This document shows, piece after piece, positions 32,575 through 40,539 of a stretch of 57,805 nt of DNA (position 1 is the stretch's first letter; each line of letters opens with the position of its first letter). Both the position numbers and the translations under genes were made by a program. The DNA comes from Bacteroidota bacterium (GTDB lineage: Bacteria > Bacteroidota > Bacteroidia > AKYH767-A > JAHEYN01), in assembly GCA_947448795.1 (NCBI GenBank), contig CANFOZ010000008.1, positions 1-57,805 of the forward strand, written 5' to 3'. Below the pieces are notes generated by a model, which was not told where the DNA came from, did not search any database, and saw only the letters and a program-made list of their open reading frames with translations.

Positions 32575-34194
32575 ATGCGCTCGCTTTCTATCGTTGTCCT
32601 TATCACTGCATGTTTTTTTTCGTGTCATGCGCCTAATCCGGACGATGGAAAAGCTATTTTTTATTACAACGAAGCTTCTGGTATAAGCTCCCTAGATCCT
32701 GCTTTTGCACGTTCACAGAGCACTATTTGGGCTGTCAATCAGCTCTTCAATGGCTTGGTGCAACTCAACGATAGTTTACAGATTGAACCTTGTATCGCCA
32801 GTAGCTGGGAAATTCGCAACCAAGGTCTTGAATACATTTTTCACTTGCGTCGCGATGTGCTTTTTCAGGACGACCCGCTGTTCGCCGGAGGTCATGGCCG
32901 GAGCGTTAAAGCACCGGATTTTGTGTACAGCTTCAACCGTATCCTTGATCCAGCCGTTGTTTCGCCTGGTTTGTGGGTTTTTTCGCATGTTGCTAAGGAT
33001 GGCAAGGCCTTTAAAGCAATTGACGACAGCACCCTGCAGATTAATCTGAATGAGGCTTTTCCGCCTTTTTTAAGCTTGCTGACGATGCAATACTGTTCCG
33101 TTGTGCCCAATGAAGTTGTTAAGCACTATGGCAAGGAGTTTCGGACCCATCCGATTGGCACTGGTCCTTTTGTTTTCAAGTTTTGGGAAGAAGGTGTGCG
33201 CTTAAATATGATTCGTAACGAACATTATTTTGAATCGGAAAATGGCCATCGTCTCCCTTATCTGGATGCCGTTTCGATCGGATTCATTCCAAATCGTGAA
33301 TCTGCTTTTATGGATTTTCTGCAAGGTCGTTTAGACTTTATCTCGGGTATCGACGGCGCCTACAAAGACATGCTACTCACGCGAGAAGGGAAGCTGCAAG
33401 CCAAGTTCAAAGCGCAGTCTATGACCATGCAGGTTAGTCCGTTTTTGAATACCGAATACCTTGGTTTTCGCATGGATAATAATCCTTCGAATCCATTATC
33501 GATAAAAGAAATACGCCAAGCGATCAACTGTGGCTTCGATCGGGCACGCATGATTTCCTACCTCCGCAACAATATCGGAAGGCCCGCTAATAGCGGCTTT
33601 GTTCCTGACGGAATACCTTCCTTTGATGCGTCTAAGGTAAAAGGATATGATTATGATCCGGCAAGAGCACGCCGCTTGCTTGAAAAAGCTGGCTTTCCGG
33701 GGGGCAAAGGTTTGCCTGAGATTCGTTTAGGCACGGTGGCCTCGTATCTCGATTATTGTCAATTTATTCAAAGTCAGTTAGCGGAGATCGGTTTCAAGAT
33801 AAAAGTGGAAGTGAACGCCGACGCCATGAACCGCGAGCTCATTGCCAAAGGACAACAGGCCTTCTTTCGTGGCTCGTGGATAGCCGACTACCCGGATGCT
33901 GAGAATTACCTGTCTCTTTTTTATAGCCCAAACTTTTCACCCCAAGGGCCTAACACCACGCATTTTACCAATCCTACATTCGATCGTTGGTACGAACAAG
34001 CATTGCTCGAAACCGAGTCGACGCAACGCATTATATTGTATCAGAAAATGGATAGTTTATTGCTTGCAGAAGCCCCCATTGTTCCCTTGTATTACGATCA
34101 ATCGGTGCGTTTGCATCACAGCAACATCACCGATTTAGGAAGTCATCCGATGAATCTGCTGACTTTGAAGAGGGTAAAAAAAACACCAAGCTAA
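32575..34194 (+). CDS. ABC transporter substrate-binding lipoprotein, family 5 (peptide type)
   Basis: A 539-residue lipoprotein: the signal ends in the lipobox TACFFSC with the lipid cysteine C17. The rest is an SBP_bac_5 domain (SGISSLDPAFARSQST at the start, IGTGPFVFKFWEEG in the middle, ARRLLEKAGFPGGKG and a late MDSLLLAEAPIVPLYYD). Members bind peptides, nickel or other small molecules for ABC importers. No permease or ATPase gene is adjacent, so the partner lies elsewhere, as is common for this protein in Bacteroidota. Single gene with its own promoter. Confidence 0.9.
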   Translation: MRSLSIVVLITACFFSCHAPNPDDGKAIFYYNEASGISSLDPAFARSQSTIWAVNQLFNGLVQLNDSLQIEPCIASSWEIRNQGLEYIFHLRRDVLFQDDPLFAGGHGRSVKAPDFVYSFNRILDPAVVSPGLWVFSHVAKDGKAFKAIDDSTLQINLNEAFPPFLSLLTMQYCSVVPNEVVKHYGKEFRTHPIGTGPFVFKFWEEGVRLNMIRNEHYFESENGHRLPYLDAVSIGFIPNRESAFMDFLQGRLDFISGIDGAYKDMLLTREGKLQAKFKAQSMTMQVSPFLNTEYLGFRMDNNPSNPLSIKEIRQAINCGFDRARMISYLRNNIGRPANSGFVPDGIPSFDASKVKGYDYDPARARRLLEKAGFPGGKGLPEIRLGTVASYLDYCQFIQSQLAEIGFKIKVEVNADAMNRELIAKGQQAFFRGSWIADYPDAENYLSLFYSPNFSPQGPNTTHFTNPTFDRWYEQALLETESTQRIILYQKMDSLLLAEAPIVPLYYDQSVRLHHSNITDLGSHPMNLLTLKRVKKTPS

Positions 34195-34206
34195 AAGCAA
34201 GCTGAT

Positions 34207-35346
34207 TTATTTCTTTTTTGAAAATTCCAGCTCGCAGCTAATCGGATAGTGATCCGAGAGCTTCTCACGTATGGTATGATAGCATGAGCTTGTAAAAGCA
34301 TCGCCGTGCATCATGTAATCGATGCGAAAAGAAGGGAAGGCGCCAATGTATGTTTTTGAAAAACCCCAAGCAGATTCTTGAAAGGCATCCTGCAACCCTT
34401 CAGCGATGCGATGATAGGTGTAGGAGGAAGGAGAATCGTTGAAATCCCCGCAAAGGATAACCGGATAGGGTGATTTCGCAATTTGCTCAGCAACATAGTC
34501 TGCTTGTATGCCTCGTTTTATAAAGGCGCGTTTTAATCTGCGTAAAATCTTCATCGATCCTTTAATTTCTTCCTGCTCTTTATCTTGGGTGAGGTTTTCG
34601 ATAAATTTATAGTCCTCACCACCAAAACGAATCGATTGCAGGTGGATGTTAAAAACACGCACTGTATCTGAACCAATGAGTAGGTCTGTCCACATGCAGA
34701 TGTTTTTGCTCTGTGGGTCAAAAATCATTTTGCCACGACTCAACATTGGATAGGTGCTGAAGGTAGCTGCTCCGATAAGATCATCTTGGTTTTTGGACTC
34801 TGTTTTCTCCAGGTGATAACGGTACACATGCATGGAGTCGGAGAGGAAGCTAGCAAGGCTGTCGAGGTTGTTAAATTTGTGTGCATCCGAGGAGTAAAAC
34901 TCCTGAAAACAAAGTATTGCTGGTGCTTCTGCTTTTAGTAATTGGTAAATGCGTTTGCGCGTGTCTTTGTTTTCGGTCCACTCGTAAATGTCGAACAAGC
35001 GCACATTGAAGGACATGAGTTTAATACTCTCGGGTTTTACCGTTGTGTTTCTAAAGAAATGAAACTGCACTGTGCCTAAAACCTGCTTGTAACTTAACAG
35101 CATCAAGCCCAAGGATAAGAGCATCAAGAGCCGCCGTTGCGCAAGCCAATACAGGAAGAAAAAAAGATTGACAAAAAGTATGAAAGGGAAGGCGAGCCCA
35201 AGAAAGGCGAGCGGCCATGCTTGTCCTGGACGGATATGCGAGGCCAAGTTGGCACATAGTAAGGCCAAGCCTGCCAGGATGTTTATACCTAGCATGACAT
35301 AGCCGAAAATCGATAACGGTTGGTCTTTGCCTTTGAATGGGTTCAT
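34207..35346 (-). CDS. Membrane-anchored endonuclease/exonuclease/phosphatase family protein
   Basis: A 379-residue protein with three membrane segments in the first 95 residues and an EEP domain (about 105-375) facing the periplasm or cytosol. The motifs are in order: LMSFNVRLFD, ILCFQEF, FNIHLQS, ILCGDFNDSP, RIDYMMH and SDHYPI. The fold covers nucleases and phosphodiesterases acting on phosphate esters; the substrate is not known. It is the last gene of a row with mutL and two rhomboids, four bases after the second rhomboid. Confidence 0.9.
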   Translation of the reverse strand: MNPFKGKDQPLSIFGYVMLGINILAGLALLCANLASHIRPGQAWPLAFLGLAFPFILFVNLFFFLYWLAQRRLLMLLSLGLMLLSYKQVLGTVQFHFFRNTTVKPESIKLMSFNVRLFDIYEWTENKDTRKRIYQLLKAEAPAILCFQEFYSSDAHKFNNLDSLASFLSDSMHVYRYHLEKTESKNQDDLIGAATFSTYPMLSRGKMIFDPQSKNICMWTDLLIGSDTVRVFNIHLQSIRFGGEDYKFIENLTQDKEQEEIKGSMKILRRLKRAFIKRGIQADYVAEQIAKSPYPVILCGDFNDSPSSYTYHRIAEGLQDAFQESAWGFSKTYIGAFPSFRIDYMMHGDAFTSSCYHTIREKLSDHYPISCELEFSKKK

Positions 35347-35350
35347 TGCA

Positions 35351-36232
35351 CTAAATGTCTTTGCTTGCTTTGAAAAGCGTGTCCTTTTCTTCGCGTGTCA
35401 AACTATCGTAGCCCGACTTGCTAATCTTGTCTAAGATACGATTTATCTGTTGTTCTCTATTCTTTTTTTGATCCTGAAATTGCTCGTCAGTCAATGGTCT
35501 TTTAAAAGCCACTTTAAGCTTCGATTTCTTTCTAAATAAGCTAGCTATTTTGTCAATAAGCGTATTGAGTCCTTTGCTAATGTCACGCCCTTTCTTGTAT
35601 TGGGTGATAAAAAGAAAGCCATACAATGCGCCTCCAAGATGAGCAAGATGACCTCCGGAGTTGGTACCGTTTATGCTTAATAAATCAATGACAACTGAGG
35701 CTACCGCAATCCATTTAAGTGCCACCGGCACGAAAAGGAAGAGGTTGATACGGTACTCTGGCAGCAAGGTTGCCGTGGCAACAACGATAGCTAACACCCC
35801 GGCAGATGCGCCGATGGCATAGCTGCTGTGGATCATGCTTGCGAAGGCAGGGAAGAGATTAAAAGCCAGAATGTAAACCAGGGCGCCGGCGAAACCACCC
35901 AAAAGGTAGGTGCTAAGTAGTTTTCGGCCATTCATGTATTCAGTAAAGATGCGGCCAAAGGAAACAAGCCACAGCATATTGAAGAGGATATGAAAAAAAT
36001 CTTCATGCACAAACATGTAGCTTAGCAAGGTCCATGGTTTGTGTAACACGACGCCGATATTAGCAGATACAGCCATGTTGCCCAGTAGGGTGAAGTAGTT
36101 GCTGTTGTCAAGTTTGAACAGAAACAAAGCTGTTTCAAACAGTTTTATCAGCACAAACACAAGGATATTCACGATGAGCAGTTGCTCAACGGTCTGTGCA
36201 TTTCGGAAAAACTTCTTTATTGAAAAATCCAT
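35351..36232 (-). CDS. Rhomboid family intramembrane protease (second of a pair)
   Basis: A 293-residue membrane protein with six or seven membrane segments. The catalytic Ser143 is in GASAGVLA and the His198 partner in GGHLAHLGG; both residues of the dyad are present. It continues into a basic, helical cytosolic tail (about 215-293, RKKSKLKVAFKR...DKISKSGYDSL). Rhomboids cut membrane proteins within the bilayer. A TTG one codon ahead of ATG 36232 lies directly against the stop of the first rhomboid; ATG is preferred. Confidence 0.93.
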   Translation of the reverse strand: MDFSIKKFFRNAQTVEQLLIVNILVFVLIKLFETALFLFKLDNSNYFTLLGNMAVSANIGVVLHKPWTLLSYMFVHEDFFHILFNMLWLVSFGRIFTEYMNGRKLLSTYLLGGFAGALVYILAFNLFPAFASMIHSSYAIGASAGVLAIVVATATLLPEYRINLFLFVPVALKWIAVASVVIDLLSINGTNSGGHLAHLGGALYGFLFITQYKKGRDISKGLNTLIDKIASLFRKKSKLKVAFKRPLTDEQFQDQKKNREQQINRILDKISKSGYDSLTREEKDTLFKASKDI

Positions 36233-36235
36233 CAA

Positions 36236-37105
36236 TCAATAGAAATTTTGGCGGTCGTTGCGATTCCAATATTTAATCAAAACAAAACCAAAGAGCATGC
36301 CGCCAAGGTGTGCGAAGTGAGCTACATTGTCGGCGGCATCGTTTGATAAGCCGTTCCATAATTCGAAAAGCCCATACATCAACACGAAATACTTGGCTTT
36401 AATTGGAATTAAGAAATACAGATAAATGAGCTGATTTGGGAATAACATACCATAGGCTAAAAGTACACCAAATACTGCACCCGATGCTCCCACCATGTTA
36501 GACATACCAAGGAAGTAGTTTTTATAGTAGGCCATAAAATCTACTGTTTTCTGAAGCGCAACGGAATCAGCAGGGTTGGTGCTAAGCTGCCCGGCATAAT
36601 ACTGAAACTCGTGGAAATAGCTTTTCACAGCCTCTGGTGCATAGAAGCTGATGTTGAACTTGTGCGTCATTACGAAGCTCTCCAAGGCCGAAGCGCTAGG
36701 CGCTGCTATATAGTCATTGATGGCTGACAGCACCGGCTGAACATCGTAAAAATAGGAAACCATGTAATGCATGAAAGCCGCACCAAATCCGGTAACCAGA
36801 TAATAAATCAAAAAACGTTTTCCTCCCCAATAATTCTCAAGCACATTACCAAACATCCAAAGCATGAACATGTTTGAGAAAACATGGCCAAAACTACCAT
36901 GCATGAACAGGTGTGTCACAATTTGATAGGGCCTGAATTTATCGGATCCGATATAGTGCAAGCCTAGCATCTCAACCAGGTCGATACCAAATTTATTTTC
37001 TAAGACATAGGTTGCGAGGTAGAAAAGTCCGTTGATGATCAACAGGTTTTTTACCACATCGGGTAACATCTTAAATTGGGAGGGCCGGTATTCTTGTAAG
37101 CTCAT
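36236..37105 (-). CDS. Rhomboid family intramembrane protease (first of a pair)
   Basis: A 289-residue membrane protein with Ser208 in MVGASGAVFG and His266 in FAHLGGM, the rhomboid dyad, and the HGSFGHVFSNMF segment of helix 2. Between the helix carrying FMHYMV and the catalytic Ser helix is a soluble insert of some 75 residues (120-195), which is longer than usual. Starts ten bases after mutL; the second rhomboid follows directly. The pair shares the fold but little sequence outside the motifs, so it is an old duplication or separate families. Confidence 0.93.
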   Translation of the reverse strand: MSLQEYRPSQFKMLPDVVKNLLIINGLFYLATYVLENKFGIDLVEMLGLHYIGSDKFRPYQIVTHLFMHGSFGHVFSNMFMLWMFGNVLENYWGGKRFLIYYLVTGFGAAFMHYMVSYFYDVQPVLSAINDYIAAPSASALESFVMTHKFNISFYAPEAVKSYFHEFQYYAGQLSTNPADSVALQKTVDFMAYYKNYFLGMSNMVGASGAVFGVLLAYGMLFPNQLIYLYFLIPIKAKYFVLMYGLFELWNGLSNDAADNVAHFAHLGGMLFGFVLIKYWNRNDRQNFY

Positions 37106-37115
37106 GGCGTGGTGA

Positions 37116-38918
37116 TTATTTTTTAAAAAGACGGTCTAGCTGGTCCGGTGTGAAATGAACAGAGCACATTTTGCCGGATGGTGCATGCATAGGACTGCCC
37201 AATTGCATCCAATCGTTGATTAAATCGCGTAGCATACCGCTCGACAACGCTGCGCCGGCTTTGATGCCAAATTGACGTGCCATCGACCGGGCAAGGTTTT
37301 CGCGTTTATCCACTTTGAGTACTGAATTGTTTTGTTTGAATTGCTCGAGCAAAGACTCGATCATATCACCTGCATCGCCACTGTACATATCGGCCGGTAC
37401 CCCGTGTATGACAAAGGTGTTTTTTCCAAACTCTCTCACATCAAAACCAAGAGCTCGAATATCTTGTTGGAGTTCCATCAGGAGGAGTGCATTTTCAGGG
37501 GATACTTCCAATGTTTTAGGGAACAGCTCTTGTTGCGACGGACCTTGCTGTTTGGTAAGCGCAGCTAAATAACGCTCATACAGTATCTTTTCGTGCACCG
37601 CTTGTTGATCGAGGAGTATAAATCCGGCGTGTTGCTGCGCAAAGATGTAGCGCTGATCGATCTGTAATAGTGGTAAGTCGTTGTCAGTTTGTTTATGCTC
37701 AAGTGACTCATCCGGCAAATCTGTTTGTCCAAACAGACGCTCGTCTTCGCCAATCACGCTTTGTGTGGGCCAGCTACCCAAGGTGCTTGAACGCTGGCTT
37801 CCTGCGCTATGGAAAGGATTGTAGTTAGGGTTGATGGAGATGGTTGGCGCCTTTGGAAGCGGAGCGTTGCCGGGAATATAAGGAATGCTAAAATCGGTGC
37901 TCTGTTCGAAATCCAAGGCAGGAGCAACACTGTATTGCCCTAGGGAGTGCTTCACTGCCGAGCGAATGATGGCATAGATCGATTTTTCATCCTCAAACTT
38001 CACCTCTGTTTTGGTGGGGTGAATGTTGATGTCGATGCGCGCCGGATCGAGGTCGATGTATAAAAAGTAAGCAGGGTAGGAGCCTGGCGGCAAAAGCTGA
38101 TCGTAGGCGTTGGTCACCGCGTGGTTGAGGTATGGGTCGCGGATGTAGCGCTGATTGATAAAAAAGTACTGGTCGCCTCGGGTTTTTTTTGCAAAATCGG
38201 GCTTGGTCACAAAGCCGTTGATATTCAAGATAGAGGTCAACTCATTCAAAGGCACAAGGTTCTCGTTTATGCCGTTTCCAAAAACAGCAACAATGCGCTG
38301 ACGCAGGCTAGAAACGGGTAGGTGATGCACCTCTAAGCCGTTTTGATGCATCTCAAACGCAATCTCGGGATGGGCGAGCGCCACGCGCTGAAATTCCTCG
38401 ATGATGTGTTTTGTTTCGACAGCGTTGCTCTTTAAAAAGTTGCGTCGTGCGGGGATGTTAAAGTATAGGTTCTTGATGGAAATCGAAGTGCCTTCGGGAC
38501 AGGAGGTCGGTTCTTGACTAGTCACCTGTGTGCCCTCGATCTCGATGCGTGTGCCTGTCTCCTCACCTTTGCGTCGGGTCCGCATCTCCACCTGTGCCAC
38601 AGCAGCCACCGAGGCCATGGCTTCGCCGCGGAAGCCTTTGGTGCGAATGGAAAAAAGATCTTCTGCCTTGCTGAGTTTAGAGGTGGCATGGCGCTCAAAG
38701 GCCATGCGGGCATCGGTTTCGGTCATGCCGCTGCCGTTGTCAATAACCTGTATCAAGGTCTTGCCGGCCTCTTTAACAATCAGCTTGATTTGCGTGGCAC
38801 CTGCGTCCACAGCGTTTTCTAATAGTTCCTTGACGGCCGAGGCAGGGCGTTGAATAACCTCACCGGCAGCGATTTGGTTCGCTACGGAGTCGGGAAGAAG
38901 GCGAATGATATCGGACAT
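37116..38918 (-). CDS. mutL: DNA mismatch repair protein MutL
   Basis: A 600-residue MutL. The N-terminal GHKL ATPase (1-330) shows ELLENAVDAGATQ, VIDNGSGM, TKGFRGEAMASVAAV and the PTKTEVKFED segment; a linker of low conservation (330-410) leads to the C-terminal dimer domain (QLDRLFKK end). In the C-terminal part I do not see the DQHAxxERxxYE endonuclease motif in exact form; the related QQAVHEKILYERYL segment is there, where the metal-binding Asp/His of nicking MutL proteins is replaced. Links mismatch recognition by MutS to repair. First gene of the mutL-rhomboid-rhomboid-EEP row. Confidence 0.96.
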   Translation of the reverse strand: MSDIIRLLPDSVANQIAAGEVIQRPASAVKELLENAVDAGATQIKLIVKEAGKTLIQVIDNGSGMTETDARMAFERHATSKLSKAEDLFSIRTKGFRGEAMASVAAVAQVEMRTRRKGEETGTRIEIEGTQVTSQEPTSCPEGTSISIKNLYFNIPARRNFLKSNAVETKHIIEEFQRVALAHPEIAFEMHQNGLEVHHLPVSSLRQRIVAVFGNGINENLVPLNELTSILNINGFVTKPDFAKKTRGDQYFFINQRYIRDPYLNHAVTNAYDQLLPPGSYPAYFLYIDLDPARIDINIHPTKTEVKFEDEKSIYAIIRSAVKHSLGQYSVAPALDFEQSTDFSIPYIPGNAPLPKAPTISINPNYNPFHSAGSQRSSTLGSWPTQSVIGEDERLFGQTDLPDESLEHKQTDNDLPLLQIDQRYIFAQQHAGFILLDQQAVHEKILYERYLAALTKQQGPSQQELFPKTLEVSPENALLLMELQQDIRALGFDVREFGKNTFVIHGVPADMYSGDAGDMIESLLEQFKQNNSVLKVDKRENLARSMARQFGIKAGAALSSGMLRDLINDWMQLGSPMHAPSGKMCSVHFTPDQLDRLFKK

Positions 38919-38929
38919 AATGCGTGTCG

Positions 38930-38937
38930 CAAAGATA
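38930..38937 (-). promoter_or_regulatory. -7 box of mutL
   Basis: On the minus strand TATCTTTG, exact TAnnTTTG, 11 bases before the mutL ATG. No TTG at the standard distance. Confidence 0.5.
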
Positions 38938-38989
38938 AAGCATATTCGCCTCTGAAGCGACCCTTTAGCAAGTATTCGGTAAGAAAAAA

Positions 38990-39532
38990 TCAGTCTTGCG
39001 ATCCGCCGTTAAGGTAGATGTCGAGCAGTCCTTCTGGCATATTCACGAGTATGCTTTTCGCAACATGATCAGTCTTCACTAAAATAGGGCGTTTGAAGGG
39101 GATTAGCACTTCTTTGCCTTTGTGATCGACGGATAGAATGCGTTGCCCTGGCATCTCCAATACCTCTTTAACAGGGCCAAGTTCGCCGCTGTGTTTGTCG
39201 GTCACGACATAGCCGATAACGCCATTGTCGTCCGACTGCATATCTTCTTCTGAGCGGATGTCTATGATGCTACAAGAGATACCGTTAAGTTTTTTCGCGG
39301 CTTGCTCGCTATCGATATCCTCAAGCTTAATGATGGCGTTGCCTGGAGCCGAGGTCATGCGCTCCACCAAAAAAGGAACAGGTCCGCCGGGAAGGTCTAA
39401 AAAAAGCCACTTCGTTTTACGCACCGGTAGTTTGGCGGTGGTGTCAAGCAAGTGCAGCTGCATCTCGCCACGGAAGCCGTGTGGGCGTGCGATGTGGCCG
39501 ATGGCAAGAAGTTTCTCTGGGAGCCTGTTCAT
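38990..39532 (-). CDS. rimM: 16S rRNA processing protein RimM
   Basis: A 180-residue protein with the RimM N-terminal domain (LLAIGHIARPHGFRGEMQL) and the PRC-barrel half (DDNGVIGYVVTD ... VLIPFKRPILVK). It assists 30S ribosome subunit maturation with S19. ATG 39530-39532 is chosen: a start ten codons further up (39562) would lie inside a terminator hairpin. It follows rpsP, the usual partner, but with a terminator between them. Confidence 0.94.
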   Translation of the reverse strand: MNRLPEKLLAIGHIARPHGFRGEMQLHLLDTTAKLPVRKTKWLFLDLPGGPVPFLVERMTSAPGNAIIKLEDIDSEQAAKKLNGISCSIIDIRSEEDMQSDDNGVIGYVVTDKHSGELGPVKEVLEMPGQRILSVDHKGKEVLIPFKRPILVKTDHVAKSILVNMPEGLLDIYLNGGSQD

Positions 39533-39541
39533 GGTTTGGGT

Positions 39542-39592
39542 AAAAAACCGAAGTCCCTTCATCGCCTGCTAGCAGACCATGTCGGGACTTCG
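39542..39592 (-). terminator. Terminator or attenuator between rpsP and rimM
   Basis: On the minus strand nine-base arms CGAAGTCCC and GGGACTTCG (39584-39592 and 39549-39557) enclose 26 bases with a small inner stem, then GG and six T (39542-39547). It starts 18 bases after the rpsP stop and ends ten bases before the rimM ATG. Confidence 0.75.
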
Positions 39593-39609
39593 TGATATAT
39601 GCGTTTGTA

Positions 39610-40152
39610 TTAAGCTTCTGTACTTGGCGCTTCTTCAGAAGTACCTTCAGCAGCAGCCTCAGGAGCTTCAGGAGCAACTTCTTCAACTACAGGAGGTGTG
39701 TTCTTAATGCGGATAGCTTCAGCTCTTGTTTCCTTCGCTTTCAATTCAAGTGCGAGGTTGTTTTTTAGCATCTCTTTTGATTTGCTAGAAAGATCGTTTT
39801 TCTTAGCATCGATTTTGCCTGCTTTAGCTTCAGTCCAAGCGTGGTACTTAGCATCGGCAGCTTCTTGGGTAAGGATACCCATGGTTACGCCACGCTGTAA
39901 GTGTTTTTTGAACATCACGCCTTTGTAAGAAAGGATAGCGCGGGTGGTGTCGGTTGGTTGAGCACCTTTGTTGATCCAGCTCAGCGCCTTATCAACATCA
40001 AGGTTGATAGTTGCAGGGTTGGTGTTTGGATTGTAGGTACCGATCTTCTCGATAAAAGCACCATCACGAGGTGAACGAGAATCGGCTACTACGATGTGGT
40101 AAAAAGCGCCGTGCTTCTTACCGTGTCTTGCTAATCTGATTTTTGCAGGCAT
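39610..40152 (-). CDS. rpsP: 30S ribosomal protein S16
   Basis: A 180-residue S16 with the standard core in the first 85 residues (MPAKIRLARHGKKHGAFYH, IEKIGTYNPNT, KGAQPTDTTRAILS). It is followed by a long C-terminal extension ending in an Ala/Glu/Pro-rich acidic tail, typical for Bacteroidota, where S16 is about twice the length of the E. coli protein (82 residues). It has a strong promoter and is followed by rimM beyond a terminator. Confidence 0.97.
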   Translation of the reverse strand: MPAKIRLARHGKKHGAFYHIVVADSRSPRDGAFIEKIGTYNPNTNPATINLDVDKALSWINKGAQPTDTTRAILSYKGVMFKKHLQRGVTMGILTQEAADAKYHAWTEAKAGKIDAKKNDLSSKSKEMLKNNLALELKAKETRAEAIRIKNTPPVVEEVAPEAPEAAAEGTSEEAPSTEA

Positions 40153-40214
40153 TTTGATTAAGTTTAATTAGGAATAATTGGTCTTAATACCTCTTACGCT
40201 TTGTAAAGGGGATG

Positions 40215-40244
40215 CAAAAGTACTGCTTTTTTATAAAAAAACAA
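40215..40244 (-). promoter_or_regulatory. rpsP promoter
   Basis: On the minus strand TTG (40242-40244), 19 bases, TACTTTTG (40215-40222): full consensus. Leader of about 55 bases before the rpsP start codon. Confidence 0.75.
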
Positions 40245-40465
40245 ATTTTGGGCTGTTTTTGCTTTTACTGCTTTGGGCAGGTGGCTTTCTAGTGCTTGGC
40301 GCATGCTCTTTATATAAGCTAAATTCGATGGTTTTGGTTTTTTTGAGCCTCTAGGCATTGCCACTTTTCGATTTTGGTGCCCTAAGGTGTTTTAATCCTT
40401 TTTTTAATAATTATTTAAGATACCCCTTCTTTTTTAGGGGGTGTCTCTAAAATAAATGGACTATT
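40245..40465. other. Intergenic stretch between rpsP and glutamine synthetase
   Basis: No gene is seen. At about 40331-40365 the text GGTTTTTTTGAGCCTCTAGGCATTGCC looks like a decayed copy of the third hairpin of the repeat at 405-528 and 2245-2367. A possible stem ACCCC/GGGGT lies at 40424-40440 with a T-rich loop. Neither is strongly supported. Confidence 0.35.
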
Positions 40466-40496
40466 TTGTCTCTTGATGTCAAAATATATACCTTTG
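40466..40496 (+). promoter_or_regulatory. Promoter of the type III glutamine synthetase gene
   Basis: TTG (40466-40468), 20 bases, TACCTTTG (40489-40496): full consensus. Leader of about 38 bases. Confidence 0.8.
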
Positions 40497-40539
40497 CGGT
40501 CGAAAATGTTCATTTTGTAAACCTATACCAGCAAAAACC

